Assembly: GCA_038373865.1 (NCBI GenBank)
Contig: JAXGGA010005173.1
Coordinates: 1 to 64,000 of the forward strand
From: Uloborus plumipes
Taxonomy: Eukaryota > Arthropoda > Arachnida > Araneae > Uloboridae
Direction: 5' to 3'
DNA: 64,000 nucleotides
Shown: one piece after another, positions 1 through 11,039 of the stretch
Position numbering within the stretch: the stretch's first letter is position 1
How the letters are laid out: each line of letters begins with the position of its first letter
Position numbers and translations under genes: made by a program
Notes under the pieces: generated by a model
Databases searched by the model: none
Told to the model about the DNA's origin: nothing
Seen by the model: the letters and a program-made list of their open reading frames with translations, nothing else

Positions 1-815
1 TGGTGGGGGCATCTTTGTATACAAATTAAAGCTTATTCAATGCAGTATTATTTAGAGTATTTGATTAGTTTGATTACTTTGAATTTAAGTGAAAAATCTG
101 TAGTTGAGTATGGCCGTGTCAAACGCAATAATTCGTGCTTGTTTACTTTATGAGTTCAAACTTGGTACCAAGATATGCACTGCTTTTGGGGAAGGTACTG
201 TAGCTGAACGGACGGGTCAGAAGTGGTTCAAGAAATTTGCCTCGGGGGATGAAAATCTGGAAGATGAACCTCGCTCCGGGAGACCATCAACGGTCAACAA
301 CGACGAGATCAAGCTGGCAATCGAGCAGGATTCAAGTCAGACATGTCAAGCACTTGCCTTAAGATTCAATGTGAGTGATGAAACTATTCGTAAACATTTG
401 CACCAGCTTGGGAAACGATGGAAGCTAAGCAAATGGGTACCACATGAATTGAGTGAAACGAACACACACAGCAAGAATCACTCAAGAAACTCTGGCACGA
501 TTACAGTGGGAAGTTCTACCCCACCCTCCGTACTCACCAGACCTAGCCCCAAGTGACTACCACCTGTTTTTGGCAATGGACAACCATATGCGCAATTGGC
601 GGTTTCAAAATAGAGAGGATTTGGAAAACGAGGTGAAAAACTTTTTTAACTCTCAAAACCCAACTTTTTATAAAAAATATATGGTCTTCTGTCTAGGTGG
701 GAAAAGGTAATTAATACTTGCTAATGGTGATTATTTTTCTGAATAAATTTAATTTAAACCCATTTTTTTGTGTTTTATTTATTAACATTCAAAACCGCAC
801 AAACTTTGTTGGTTG
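1..815 (+). pseudogene. Internally deleted mariner transposon
   Basis: Remnant of a mariner-family cut-and-paste transposase. The plus frame from 104 to about 470 encodes the N-terminal helix-turn-helix half, with the typical DEPRSGRPS linker and ending in WVPHEL, the conserved segment that precedes the catalytic core. The reading then shifts frame (453-710) into the C-terminal end, which carries the signature PPYSPDLAPSDYHLF containing the last catalytic Asp. The stretch that should hold the first two catalytic Asp residues is missing, so this copy cannot make active transposase. A full mariner protein is about 345 residues. The 3' end runs to about 815. I found no matching inverted terminal repeat at the left edge, so the 5' terminus is probably outside the window or diverged. 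Confidence 0.85.
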
Positions 816-1640
816 CCTGGTAGTTCACAGATAATGAGGAGGTAATTGTTTTGTATAAATATAAACCACAGCGTGTTGGGCTAGCTTAAAGAAAATTATA
901 CCTATAGAAGCACATACATATTATTAAATAACTGCCCGTTATTCAGAGTGTCTAAGCAAACAATATGGAACAACCTATGTAAATGGACTGGGATTCAAAG
1001 AAATGCCTCAGGTTTTAGGGGTGTCCATTAAGGGAGGTTTTAAATATATTTTGTTTTGTCAAGCAATGAAAATACTTTTTGATTCAAGCAATTTCTTTAT
1101 TATTGTTAAAAAATTTTTGATAACCAGATGATGAAAATCGTTTTGTTACTCTTCTGGTGCTTCTTGTCAAAAATTTGACAGTTTTGAGTGGTGTAACACA
1201 CTTAAAGTGAGTTCCCTCTATTTTTCTCTTAATAAATTCCTAAAAAAGAATAAGTACAGTTTTTTTAAGCACTATTATTTTTATAGAATTTGTAATTGGA
1301 AAATGCCTGGTTTTTGGAGAATTACCCATATATTTATGATCATTTTATTGGGAACCCCCCCCCCCCCTACTAACTGAATTAATATCTATAGAATCAAACA
1401 CATAGCTGTATGAATTCTATAATAATGTAATTTTATACCCTTGTTCGGTTTAAACAAGACTTCAGGCAAAAATTAACTATGCTCTGAACAATAATATTTG
1501 CAAGATTTCACTTTAAAACATTGAATTAGTTTCCTTTATTTAAGTTTATAAATTTCTTTTGACAATGCGAAATAGAACAGCTTTTGTATTGAAATAAGGG
1601 TTCCTCATAACTACGAGACACTAGTATTTTGTGCGAAGTC
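816..1640. other. Unassigned AT-rich stretch
   Basis: No convincing gene or element border. It contains a C-run near 1357-1368. A short open frame around 958-1030 has splice-like flanks but no recognisable content. Confidence 0.4.
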
Positions 1641-1883
1641 TGTACCTCAGAGCCAGACTAGCATAAGGCCAAAAATGAGGATTTTCACTTCATTATTGCA
1701 TTGTACGTAAAATCGTATTCTGCATGAACTCATAAGAATGTTATTCTACAAAACAAATTCCTTCACAATTATTTACCAGTGTTAATTGAGCTCGAGCCCC
1801 ATCCTTTCTATGCATCAGAGAAACGTTTCCGCACTCTCCTGAAAAGTAATGAAAATGGACTTACGTTAGTCTGGTTCTGAGGG
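1641..1883. repeat. Hairpin MITE, family shared with 56141-56270
   Basis: The left end (TGTACCTCAGAGCCAGACTA) recurs inverted at the right end (TAGTCTGGTTCTGAGG), with GTAAAATGG-like inner sequence also mirrored in part. The same terminal sequence forms a much tighter hairpin at 56141-56270, so this is a dispersed family. There is no protein. Superfamily and target-site duplication could not be decided. Confidence 0.6.
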
Positions 1884-2022
1884 AGTGTTAATGTTGTAAT
1901 ATTTCCTTTTATTTTTCTGCACACAGGTATTTCTTTATTTTATATTTAACATTGTTCTCAAAATGCAAGCAACATTACCTTCTGTTTCACATTAACATCA
2001 TCACAATATTTCAACATTTCAG

Positions 2023-2122
2023 TTCGTGGCAAGCGACTCAAAACTACTTTTGGCCATTCAGAACATTCAGCTCGATTTGAACGAAATCTATAAGAATGAA
2101 TATCAAAAATACATTAACAGAG
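2023..2122 (+). CDS. Candidate single exon of an unidentified plus-strand gene
   Basis: A 100-nt stretch preceded by a pyrimidine-rich acceptor (CAACATTTCAG) and followed by the donor GTAAAATAG. Only one of the three frames is open, giving 33 codons plus one nucleotide (phase 1 donor). The peptide begins FVASDSKLLLAIQN and continues with an amphipathic segment containing NEIYKNEYQKYIN. No family is recognised. No partner exon was found to either side, where repeats dominate. It could be an exon of a host gene on the strand opposite the large minus-strand gene, or chance. Confidence 0.4.
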
Positions 2123-2284
2123 GTAAAATAGCTGAATTTTAATAAATAATAAGTTCAGTAAAACTGAAAGAGACCTTTAAAATGTATTCATCTTACTCAT
2201 AGTGGGTCTTATCTAAACACAATAAATAAAGTCATGCATAAGTAAAATATGGCGCAGATCTCAAATGTAGTTTGCCAACACATG

Positions 2285-2480
2285 AACGAATGTCTTTTAG
2301 ACAGTGGCCTAGGTGCCTCCATTTGGGGAAACTAGGTGTCAAATTTCTTGTGGTTATAGCAATCCTTTAACAGCGGTGTTGCATGAAAATATGTATCAAT
2401 GAAATGGCTCAGAAGATTCCCCAGGGAAAATTGGACATGAAAATTCTTGTGGTAATGGCTTCTCTTCTATAGAAGAGTAG
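2285..2480 (+). repeat. Degenerate ~100-bp repeat, array 1
   Basis: About two diverged units of the family also present at 9344-9522 and 17866-18110. Shared landmarks are GGTGCCTCCAT, GGGAAACTAGGTGTC and a GTGGTAATGGCT junction. It abuts the start of the CR1-like fragment at 2486. Confidence 0.65.
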
Positions 2481-2485
2481 AGTCT

Positions 2486-4472
2486 ATGTTATGGATTTAG
2501 GTGTCTTAATAAATCAGGACTTCAAGTTTAGTCAACAATGCAGCATAGCTAGTAACAAAGCCAATAGGAAACTTGGGTTTATTAATGAATCTTTTTCAAA
2601 CAAATCTAAGAAGGTTCTTCTGCCTTTATAAAGAAGTTTGGTAAGACCTCATTTAGAGTATGCTGTTCAGGTATGGTCTCCTTATCTTAAGAAAGATATT
2701 AATTTATTGGAAAGGATACAAAGAAGGGCTACAAGGTTAGTAAATAGATTTTCTAATTTAGAGTATGATTCCAGACTTAGAATGCTTAATGTGTATAGTC
2801 TTGAGCAAAGGAGAATCAGAGGGGACATGATTCAGTGGTTTAAATTTATCAAAATGAATGATGTTAAGGGGTCAGATTTTTATACGGAAAGCAGGACAAG
2901 GGTTCATTGTTTTAAGCTGTTTAAATCACAGACTAATCTGAAAATTCGTAAAAATTACTATTTTAGCAGGGTAATGGAAACTTGGAACAGTTTACTAGAT
3001 GAAGCAGTAAGGAGCAATGGAGTAGATAGCTTTAAGAGCAAGAATCTGAGAAACTAACTGTCACGCCTAGCATTTTGAGGTGATTCATGACGTCTCAGAT
3101 TTTTTCCGAAAATTTACCAAATGTTTATTATCTTATTGAAAGACTAAATTCAGAATGTTTTGTTCTAAAGTTGAGTTGTTTAGTTTTTATAGATCCCTAA
3201 AGGTAAAGGTGCGGCATCAAAAATTAAGCGGATTTTCAAGACATGAAAGTTAATGTGAGCCAAAACTCTTACCAGGAACTGTTGAACTCCAATTTTCCTT
3301 TTGTATGTGGAATACAGAAGGTTCAAACTTTACAAAATGAATTTTAAATTTGAGGTAAGTTGTTGCCGTAAGGTCAGTGAAAGCCCGCAAAAGAAGGCAC
3401 TTTTGACGTTTTTTTAGCATTTTTGAGGTCTAAAAACAGCTTGTACATTTCAGTTTCCACAGCAAAAGTGTCATTTGAAAACTTAGTGTAAGCACTTTAG
3501 GACAATGTATAAACAATCGAGGAAAGTTCAATGTGCTTTTAGTTACATCAGGCCGAAATATGAAAAATGTCATATTTTACCGATATAAAACAGCCGTAAC
3601 TTCTTCTGCCAACAACATAGTGAAATATTTTTTTTGCCAATGTCATACGCTATTCTTTGTCTTAACAGAACAGTTGAGTCCTTTGAGGCGAAATGAAAAA
3701 TTTTTTTTACAAAAAATGCATTTTTTCATGTACATTTTTTGTATAAAAATTTTAAGCATTTCGCCTCAAAGGACTCAACTGTTCTGTTCAGACAAAGAAT
3801 AGAGTATGACATTGGCAAAAATAATATTTTAATATGTTGTTGGCAGAAGAAGTTAAGACCGTTTGAATAGCGGTAAAATATGTCATTTTTCATATTTCTT
3901 CCTTACGCAACTAATAGCACGTTGAACTTTCCTCGGTTGTTTATACATCCTTTTAAAGTGCTTACACTGGCCTTTCAAACAACACTACTTTTGTCGTGGC
4001 AACTGAAATGTACAAGCTGTTTTTGGACCTCAAAAATGTTGAAAAATGTCAAAAATGCCTTGTTTAGAGGGCCTTCACTGACCTTACGGCAATAACTTAC
4101 CACAAATTTAACATTCATTTTGTAAAGTTTGAACCTTCTGTATTCCATATACAAAAAGAAAATTAGAGTTCAACAGTTCCTGGTAAGAGTTTTGTCTCAC
4201 AGCAACATTCATGTCTTGAAAATCCGCTCAATTTTTGATGCCGCACCTTCACCTTTAGGGATCCATAAAAACTAAACAACTCAACTTTAGAACAAAACAT
4301 GCTGGATTTGGTCTTTCAATAGAATAATAAACATTTGGTAATTTTTTGAAAAAAATCTGAGAGGTCATGAATCACAGGCGTGACACTCTCTCAGATTCTT
4401 GCTCTTAAGAGAGCCATTGATCTTCATTGGTGTCTATAATTTGACTAGGATCAGCCCATTGGGCCCAGAGCC
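2486..4472 (+). pseudogene. CR1/jockey-like retrotransposon 3' fragment, split by a foldback element
   Basis: This is the 3' end of a non-LTR retrotransposon reverse transcriptase ORF plus short 3' UTR, 5'-truncated. The frame at 2638-3035 encodes the post-catalytic region (VRPHLEYAVQVWSPYLKKDI, then RATRLVN and RRIRGDMIQWFKFIK), closely matching the copies at 33789-34364 and 47372-47758. A TAA interrupts the frame just before 2638, where the other copies have TAT. The ORF is then broken at 3035 by the TTAA foldback and resumes at 4405-4437 with the end of the protein and the shared 3' UTR (GGGCCCAGAGCC). The reverse transcriptase catalytic core is absent. Inactive relic. Confidence 0.85.
3032..4408. 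mobile_element. TTAA-flanked long foldback element (1369 bp)
   Basis: Element 3036-4404 begins GAGCAAGAATCTGAG and ends with its reverse complement, flanked on both sides by TTAA (3032-3035, 4405-4408). The uninterrupted CR1 copy at about 34330 reads TTTAAGAGGGCC at this place, which gives an exact empty site and one TTAA target duplication. The two halves are inverted copies of each other nearly end to end, meeting at ATGCAT near 3719. TTAA targeting is known for piggyBac and Kolobok transposases. None is encoded here, so it is a non-autonomous foldback. The short ORFs inside (3533-3802, 3880-4095) are not convincing. Confidence 0.9.
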
Positions 4473-5001
4473 ACGACCATCATTTCGAATTTTTCCAGGG
4501 GGCGGGCAAAGGGTGTATATTAGGGTGGTTCAAAAAGGATTTTTTTTTACTACGGACCAAGGCGCACTTCACTTTTTTTACATTTATGTATGAGATCACT
4601 CCCCTAAAATTTCAGCTCCCTACTCTTAATGGAAGATGGTGCTCAAACACCCTTCATTTTTACGCTTTTTCGTAATTTTTCAATTGCCAAGTTTTTCAGA
4701 CCAAAGAGACCATTTTCTTGGAAGAGTTTTTTTTTCAGTTATTCTCATTTTCCAACGCATAAATATTAGTTCAAACAATTGAAAAGTTTCTTAATCGTTT
4801 GATTCTATACAGCAACACCTTTGATACAACCGATTATTTAGTAGATCGCAGCATACAATGTAGATTGCAGTACTACTAGTCTACATGTTGTGCTATGATT
4901 TTCAAAACTTACACTTGCCAAAATAGAGTTATGGAAGAGCTGTGCAAAATTCTTTTTTATGTCTTTAAAGTAAAGTAGTGGGATGCAGAGAAAAAATTGC
5001 A

Positions 5002-7418
5002 AGATGGGTCATTCCATGTCAAGTGTCCCAAATTTCGAGAAAATCCCCACTCGACCCCCTCCGATTTTGATGAAAATTTTTTTGGGTGTACATATAAGAC
5101 TTGCATGAAACCATACCAAATTATAGCTCTATAAGCCTTATGGTTTAGCCAATAAAAATTATTGAAAAAAGGCCTCTTTTTCGTGTCTTGAAAAAAATGA
5201 GCAAATCTTCAAGTTTGTGCTTTTATTGCTCGCGACCTAAGACGATTATCAGGCTCAAATTTGGTGATTCTGATCACCGTTTTGGGTAAAATAGCCTACT
5301 TGTGTAACAAAAGCTCCATACACTGTAGATTTTTTGCAATTTGCTGCCAAAGTTGGTAAAAAATCGTATTTTGGCAAATTTTGACCATACGTTATCAGCT
5401 TGTATCTGCTGAGAGAATGACTTTCTAAAGCTAATTCTTTCCTTGTTTGTAGCCTGATAGTTCGTCCGAAAGGTGTGCAAGTGGCATCTCGATAGCTCAA
5501 ATAATTGCTGAATTATGCGAGTTGAAATTCCAGTTAAATTTCTTTTTTCTCAATTTTGTCTCAATTTCAAAGGGCAATATCTCAAAAGGGTCATCTTGGA
5601 TTTCAATTTTCTTTACATCATTGGAAAGAACACACTTTTCTTAACTAAAAAACGTTATTTTTATTTTTGAGACAAACCAGTTTCAAGGGATATTGCAGAT
5701 CAAAAATGTGTACGTCATTCAACGTGAAATCAAAGAAAAAAAGACATAGACCTCAAAAGTTGATGTCAATTTGTTCTATTAAAATTTACAGGAGCTATTG
5801 TACTTATGTTCTGATGAAAAAAAACTTTTTTAGATATTTTTGAACTTTAGTTTTTGTGTGCGCATCCGTAAAAACTCAAGAAATGGCAAAAAATGAAGTT
5901 TCGTTTTTAACAAAAATAATTATCTTCTTATCGCTGCTATAAGAGCTTGAGTCTTTTCCTATGTGTTATTTTTAAGCTCTTGAAACAGAATTTCGGATGA
6001 TATGTCACTTGGCAAGGTGTCATTAATATTTTAAATTCATAAAAAGCATTGTTTCCTTTTTCAAAAAAATAAAAATAAAAATAATTAATAAATGAGATAA
6101 ATAATAAATAAAACAGTTAATATGGTGTGTACGTGATAAAAAATATGTATAATAGGACTGCAGAGCCATTTTTCTAAAATGCGATAACGAAAGTTTTCGA
6201 TAGAGTTGAATATTGCAATTATTTCCACCGTGTAAATAAATGATAACAATAGTAATTGAAAATATGATAAGTATTAATTGAAAATCCATTCATTATACTG
6301 CCGAGGATGTGTCTAGATATTCAGCCTATGATTGCAATTTGCCCATAAACAAAAATGATGAAAAATGGAAAAATGCTTTTTATGACCTTGAAACATTAAT
6401 GACCTACAACCTTGCCAAGTGACATATCATCCGAAATTCTGTTTCAAGAGCTTAAAAATAACACATAGGAAAAGACTCAAGCTCTTATAGCAGCGATTAG
6501 AAGATAATTATTTTTGTTAAAAACGAAACTTTATTTTTTGCCATTTCTTGAGTTTTTATGGATGCGCACTCAAACACTAAAGTTCAAAATTATCTAAAAA
6601 AGGGTTTTTTCATCAGAACATAAGTACACTAGCTCCTGCAAATATTAATAGAACAAATTGACATCAATTTTTGAGGTCTATGTTCTTTTTTCTTTGATTT
6701 CCCGTTGAATGACGTACACATTTTTGATCTGCAATATCCCCTTGAAACGGAATTGTCTCAAAAATAAAAATAACGTTTTTTAGTTAAGAAAAGAGTGTTC
6801 TTTCCAATGATGTAATGAAAATTGAAATTCAAGATGACCCTTTTGAGATATTGCCCTTTGAAATTGAGACAAAATTGAGAAAAAAGAAATTTAACTGGAA
6901 TTTCAACTCGCATAATTCAGCAATTATTTGAGCTATCGAGATGCCACTTGCACACCTTTCGGACGAACTATCAGGCTACAAACGAGGAAAGAATTAGCTT
7001 CAGAAAGTCATTCTCTCAGCAGATACAAGCTGATAACGTATGGTCAAAATTTGCCAAAATACGATTTTTTACCAACTTTGGCAGCAAATTGCAAAAAATC
7101 TACAGTGTATGGAGCTTTTGTTACACAAGTAGGCTATTCTACCCTAAACAGTGATCAGAATCACCAAATTTGAGCCTGATAATCGTCTTAGGTCGCGAGC
7201 AATAAAAGCACAAACTTGACGATTTGGTCATTTTTTTTCAAGACACGAAAAAGAAGCCTTTTTTCAATAATTTTTATTGGCTAAACCATAAGGCTTATGG
7301 AGCTATAATTTGGTATGGTTTCATGCAAGTCTTATATGTACATCCAAAAAATTTTTCATCAAAATCGGAGGGGGTCGAGTGGGGACGACTCGTACACTTG
7401 ACATGGAATGACCCAGAT
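5002..7418. mobile_element. 2.4-kb foldback element with AGAT target duplication
   Basis: Element 5006-7414 starts GGGTCATTCCATGTCAAGTG and ends with the inverse, CACTTGACATGGAATGACCC. It is flanked by AGAT on both sides (5002-5005, 7415-7418). R1 copy 2 near 23611 has the uninterrupted sequence CAAGATTTAAAG, so the insertion is exact. Arms of about 1.0 kb (5006 to ~6030 and ~6395 to 7414) are inverted copies with few differences, around a unique AT-rich loop of about 0.36 kb. The same 81-codon frame appears in both arms (5255-5500 minus, 6928-7173 plus) only because the arms mirror each other. No transposase is seen. The 4-bp duplication does not settle the superfamily. Confidence 0.88.
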
Positions 7419-8062
7419 TTAAAATTTTAAACTAATAGTGCTAACGGTATCACAAGAAGAATGAATTAAATTATAAAAACTAATTGCACAAAATAAACTA
7501 TTGTAGCTAGTCTGGTATAGACCTAATCTGAAATTTAGGCAAAGTTATTCACTTCATGCTTACTTTGGCCATCATATTCCTCACAAGTTCTATTCTTTTT
7601 AAAGCTTTTTTGCGAAAAAATGTTTGGCAAAGAGTTAAACAAACAAAAATAAATAAATAAAAAGAATGTTGCACATCGAACTTAAAAAATACTTTAACAA
7701 GTTTGAAACTTCAAATGTAAGCTTTTTATAAATCTATGATCACTCTTGCTGATTATAAAGAGATAATGAGTTATTATTAGTCAATTAGGGAGCCTATCTG
7801 AGAAAATCCAGTCTCTCATATGCCTCAAAATATTTAGGTTCCTATATAAATAAGAGATTTTTCATTTAATCATGAGAGAAAAAACCTAGGTACAACACTT
7901 TCTACAGTTTAAGCGACTTTTTGTACAGTAAAACAAATAGTTTGAACATTAATAGATGCTCTATTTGCTGTTAAAACTTTTGGAAATATCTGAACTTTGG
8001 AGAAACCTAATAAGATATGAACGACCTGGAAATTGAAATAACAACTAGGACAGTTTTATTAA

Positions 8063-8743
8063 AGTACTTGTGACACCTTTCTGGTGAATTAATTAGTTTG
8101 ACTTATTTTTTCGTATCCAATTCTAGTTGAAAGAAAAGCAAGTTATTACAAGAATAAATATGTGAAATATAACAAGTGTAGTACAGAACAATTGGATTTT
8201 TTCAAACATGAATGTTAGGGATTGTTTTCTAACATTCTTCGTCCTACACCCCAACGAATGCAAATATAATATCAATCACAGAATTAAACGAATTAGCAAA
8301 AGTTAATAAATTTTAACAATTTAAAATGCATTCTGTTTGTCTATGGATTTTAGTAGGAAAAAAAAAGAAAATATATTAATAAAAAAATGTATCATGAAAT
8401 TTTAAGCTTTTGAACATAATATTGTTTATTTGTTTTCACGGATTTGACAAATTTTATAATTGAAAAAATATTAAATTAATGTTGCGAAAACGCAACACTA
8501 GCAGGGAATGGGTTAGAGTACTTATGACACCTTTATGGTGAATTAATTAGCTTGACTTAGTTTTTCGTATCAAATTCTAGTTGAAAGAAAAGCTATTACA
8601 AGAATAAAAATGTGAAATATAACAAGTGTAGTACAGAACAATTGGATTTTTTTTCAAACATGAATATTAGGAATTATATTCTAACATTCTTCGTCCTACA
8701 CCCCAACGAATGCAAATATAATATCAATCACAGAATTAAACGA
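8063..8743 (+). repeat. Direct duplication inside R1 copy 1
   Basis: Segments 8063-8291 and 8517-8743 are near-identical direct repeats 454 bp apart. Both run from AGTACTT-TGACACCTTT to CACAGAATTAAACGA. R1 copy 2 has this segment once (about 24266-24490), so the duplication happened in copy 1. Confidence 0.85.
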
Positions 8744-9035
8744 AAAAAATTAAAATAAATAAATAATGGTGAATAACATTGCTGAGGAAAATGTTCAAAT
8801 AATTCAAGAATTGTGTTGCACCAAAAAATAAGTGTACAAATTTGAAGCTGGAAAAAATGAGTTGTTGATGATATGTTAAATATTTTATGGAGGGAAGGGG
8901 AAATACCCCCATGAATCTCCTAACTTTCGAAAAGTGTTTATGATTTTGAACTTTTCACCTCTCTAGCCCTATAGAAGAATTTGTTAATGGTAAATATAAT
9001 GCTTCCTTCCCCTCCAAATAATATTTATGAAGTTG

Positions 9036-9284
9036 TCGAAATCTGATGAAAATAGGAGGGGAGGGGGCGCTATTTTCAAAAAGTGGGAGGCAATGGGGGA
9101 AAAGAGTGGCCATATTAGGATTCAGGGAATCATTGAACATAAGAATCAGCAGGAATGATAGCAAAACACCCGGAATATTTTTTTTGCCGCTCAACCAAAA
9201 GACCCTTGAAATTGACAAAAACTGGAAAACCCCTGGAATTGACAAAAACTGGGGGGAATGACCCCCTCCTGAAACCCGAAATGA
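9036..9284. other. Unassigned stretch with purine-rich tract
   Basis: It contains a GGAGGGGAGGGGG tract and two short direct repeats of AAAACTGG/GGAATTGACAAAAACTGG near 9210-9251. Overlapping short frames on both strands look spurious. Confidence 0.4.
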
Positions 9285-9332
9285 TGGGCCTGCCCAGAGC
9301 CTGTTGCTGGTCGTTGCATTTGTATTGTATAG
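9285..9332 (+). repeat. CR1-like element, 3' terminal scrap
   Basis: GCCCAGAGCCTG-TGCTGGTCG followed by TTGCATTTGTATTGTAT is the terminal part of the 3' UTR seen at 34385-34440 and 47785-47822. Only about 50 bp remain. Confidence 0.75.
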
Positions 9333-9343
9333 AATTGCCACGT

Positions 9344-9522
9344 AGAAGAATGTCTCAAGGGCAGTGGCTCAGGTGCCTCCATCTAGGGAAACTGGGTGTC
9401 CAAATTCTTATGCAAATGGTTATCCTCTGATAGAGGTGTCACGTGAAAGAGCGTCTCGAAGGTAGTGCAAGGTGCAGTGAGGAAACTGGGTGTCAATTTC
9501 TTGTGGTAATAAGGGCTCCCCA
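9344..9522 (+). repeat. Degenerate ~100-bp repeat, array 2
   Basis: About two units of the same family as 2285-2480 and 17866-18110. The unit includes AATGTCTCAAGGGCAGTGGC, GGTGCCTCCATCTAGGGAAA and CTGGGTGTC. It follows the CR1 scrap directly. Confidence 0.7.
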
Positions 9523-9574
9523 AAGCGATCCCAGCACGAAAAAACTCACTTTGTTTTCTTCCAGGTGGCCTCAC

Positions 9575-10863
9575 AATGTTAGTAAAAGGGGTTTTCTTAA
9601 AATTAAATAAATATTGAAAACATTTATCTCAAAAACAAACTGCATTACAACTATCTTGATCAATACTAAGTGCCGAAATTGGTATTGATCAATTTAGTTA
9701 TGATATTTAGTCTTGGTCAATACCTGGTTCAGAAACAGCCATTTTCCTTTCTGAACAATTTATTAAGTATGATAATATAAAACAGAATATGAACTTTTTT
9801 TTAATTCTTAGAAATTTAAAATAAGCAATAATTATTTCGATCAATCGATTATTTCTCCTTTTTTCTGCATTGTTGGGAAAAATCCTTTGATAAACTGTAA
9901 CAAGGGATATCTTTTATGACAGCTGCAAAAGCAAGGTTTCCAAGATAAATGTTAATTTACAATAATCACATGAAATAAGTCAAAAGTAGTCAACTTGTAA
10001 GATAAATGTACCTTATTTTTTAAACTGTAACCATCGATACCTGAATATTTATAACATATCCCCACATTATTATATGCAAGATTTATAATGTGACTTAATA
10101 ATTACTAATTTTTACTATGTTCAAATCGAGCCAACAAATATAAAAATATATAGTGTTATTCATGTTAATGGTTTATGCTCTGCCCAATTTAACTATAAAC
10201 TTAGTCATAAGTTGTGAGAATTAACTGCAAAAAATACGTTACTACATAGCACATTTTGGGATTACATTTTTACTTCCCCCAAAATGTTGCTCACATAATT
10301 TTTTTTCGAGAGCTGTAAATATTTTCATCTCAAATGGTAATTAATGTTTTAGGAAAAAAATGACACACAAATACTAAACTTCTTAAATTCATAATTTTTC
10401 ATCAATTTTGAAATTGCTTACAATATATTTGAGTAAAACTATATGCATGATTGAAAATTATATGTAGTTCAGCATAGGGGCACCCCAAAATTCAACTTTT
10501 GGAAGAAAGGAGAACTCAATTTACTGAATGAAACTCCAAATTTTACCGATTGATAAAACCCATTAGTGCAGATATACTCACATATAATTAGGAAGCCATT
10601 AGGCTTTTAAAAAAACTCAATATTACACTGCTGTTTCCACATTTGCCAAAAAAGAAAAACAATTAGTAGGTCATCACCAATCCTATGATTTTATGAAATG
10701 AAAAGAAGCAAGTTGTAGTTTGATATATACAAATTTTAATGGAGAATGAATGCTTTTCCTGCCTTAGCCCTGGCTTAGGGGTTGTAACTTACTGCTTTTA
10801 AAATGATTCTTAAAAAAATGGATAAAGCCTTGGTGTTTCATTAAAACCATTAAAAAAAAGGAG
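9575..10863. other. Unassigned AT-rich stretch
   Basis: No gene recognised. At 9657-9692 an 11-bp inverted repeat (TTGATCAATAC / GTATTGATCAA) brackets 14 bp. A segment near 10508-10570 resembles the interior of the hAT element at 20543-21922 (about 21590-21640), so part of this stretch is old transposon. Confidence 0.45.
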
Positions 10864-10924
10864 TACAGTGCCCACCCCTTATTAAAATCACATTTGCAAG
10901 GGTCATTGCGCTTTTAAACGGTCA

Positions 10925-11008
10925 GAAAGTAGGAAAAGTAGGACATTTTCACAAAAAAGTAGGACACTTTTACAAAAAGTAGGAAAAAGTAGGACAAGTA
11001 TTTTAATG
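10925..11008. repeat. AGTAGGA-rich simple repeat, left block
   Basis: Imperfect repeats built on AAAGTAGGAAAAGTAGGAC. A second block in the same orientation is at 13118-13240. Both end in a similar phrase (GTGAACACTT here, TGAACACTG there). They bracket the Penelope remnant and the zinc-finger ORF and may mark the edges of one older insertion. Confidence 0.7.
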
Positions 11009-11039
11009 AAAAAATGTGAACACTTCAAAAAAAAAAAAA

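Larger units (their letters stand above)
4515..9035 (+). repeat. Dispersed repeat R1, copy 1
   Basis: From GTATATTAGGGTGGTTCAAA to about 9035, this copy (4515-5001 and 7419-9035) is collinear with 23126-24563 plus 28852-29066. Copy 1 is interrupted by the AGAT foldback and has an internal duplication (8063-8291 and 8517-8743). At 8812 it passes directly from the left to the right part of R1. Copy 2 at that point holds about 0.5 kb of extra sequence, including exon 24611-24644, plus a hAT. There is no coding capacity. R1 is either a composite repeat or a segmental duplicate of intron sequence. Confidence 0.75.

Noticed and set aside
5255..7173. Two 81-codon ORFs of the same sequence, one on each strand, as a possible gene pair
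   Set aside because: They are the same frame in the two inverted arms of one foldback element, so the repetition is structural. No family resemblance or expression signal supports a protein.
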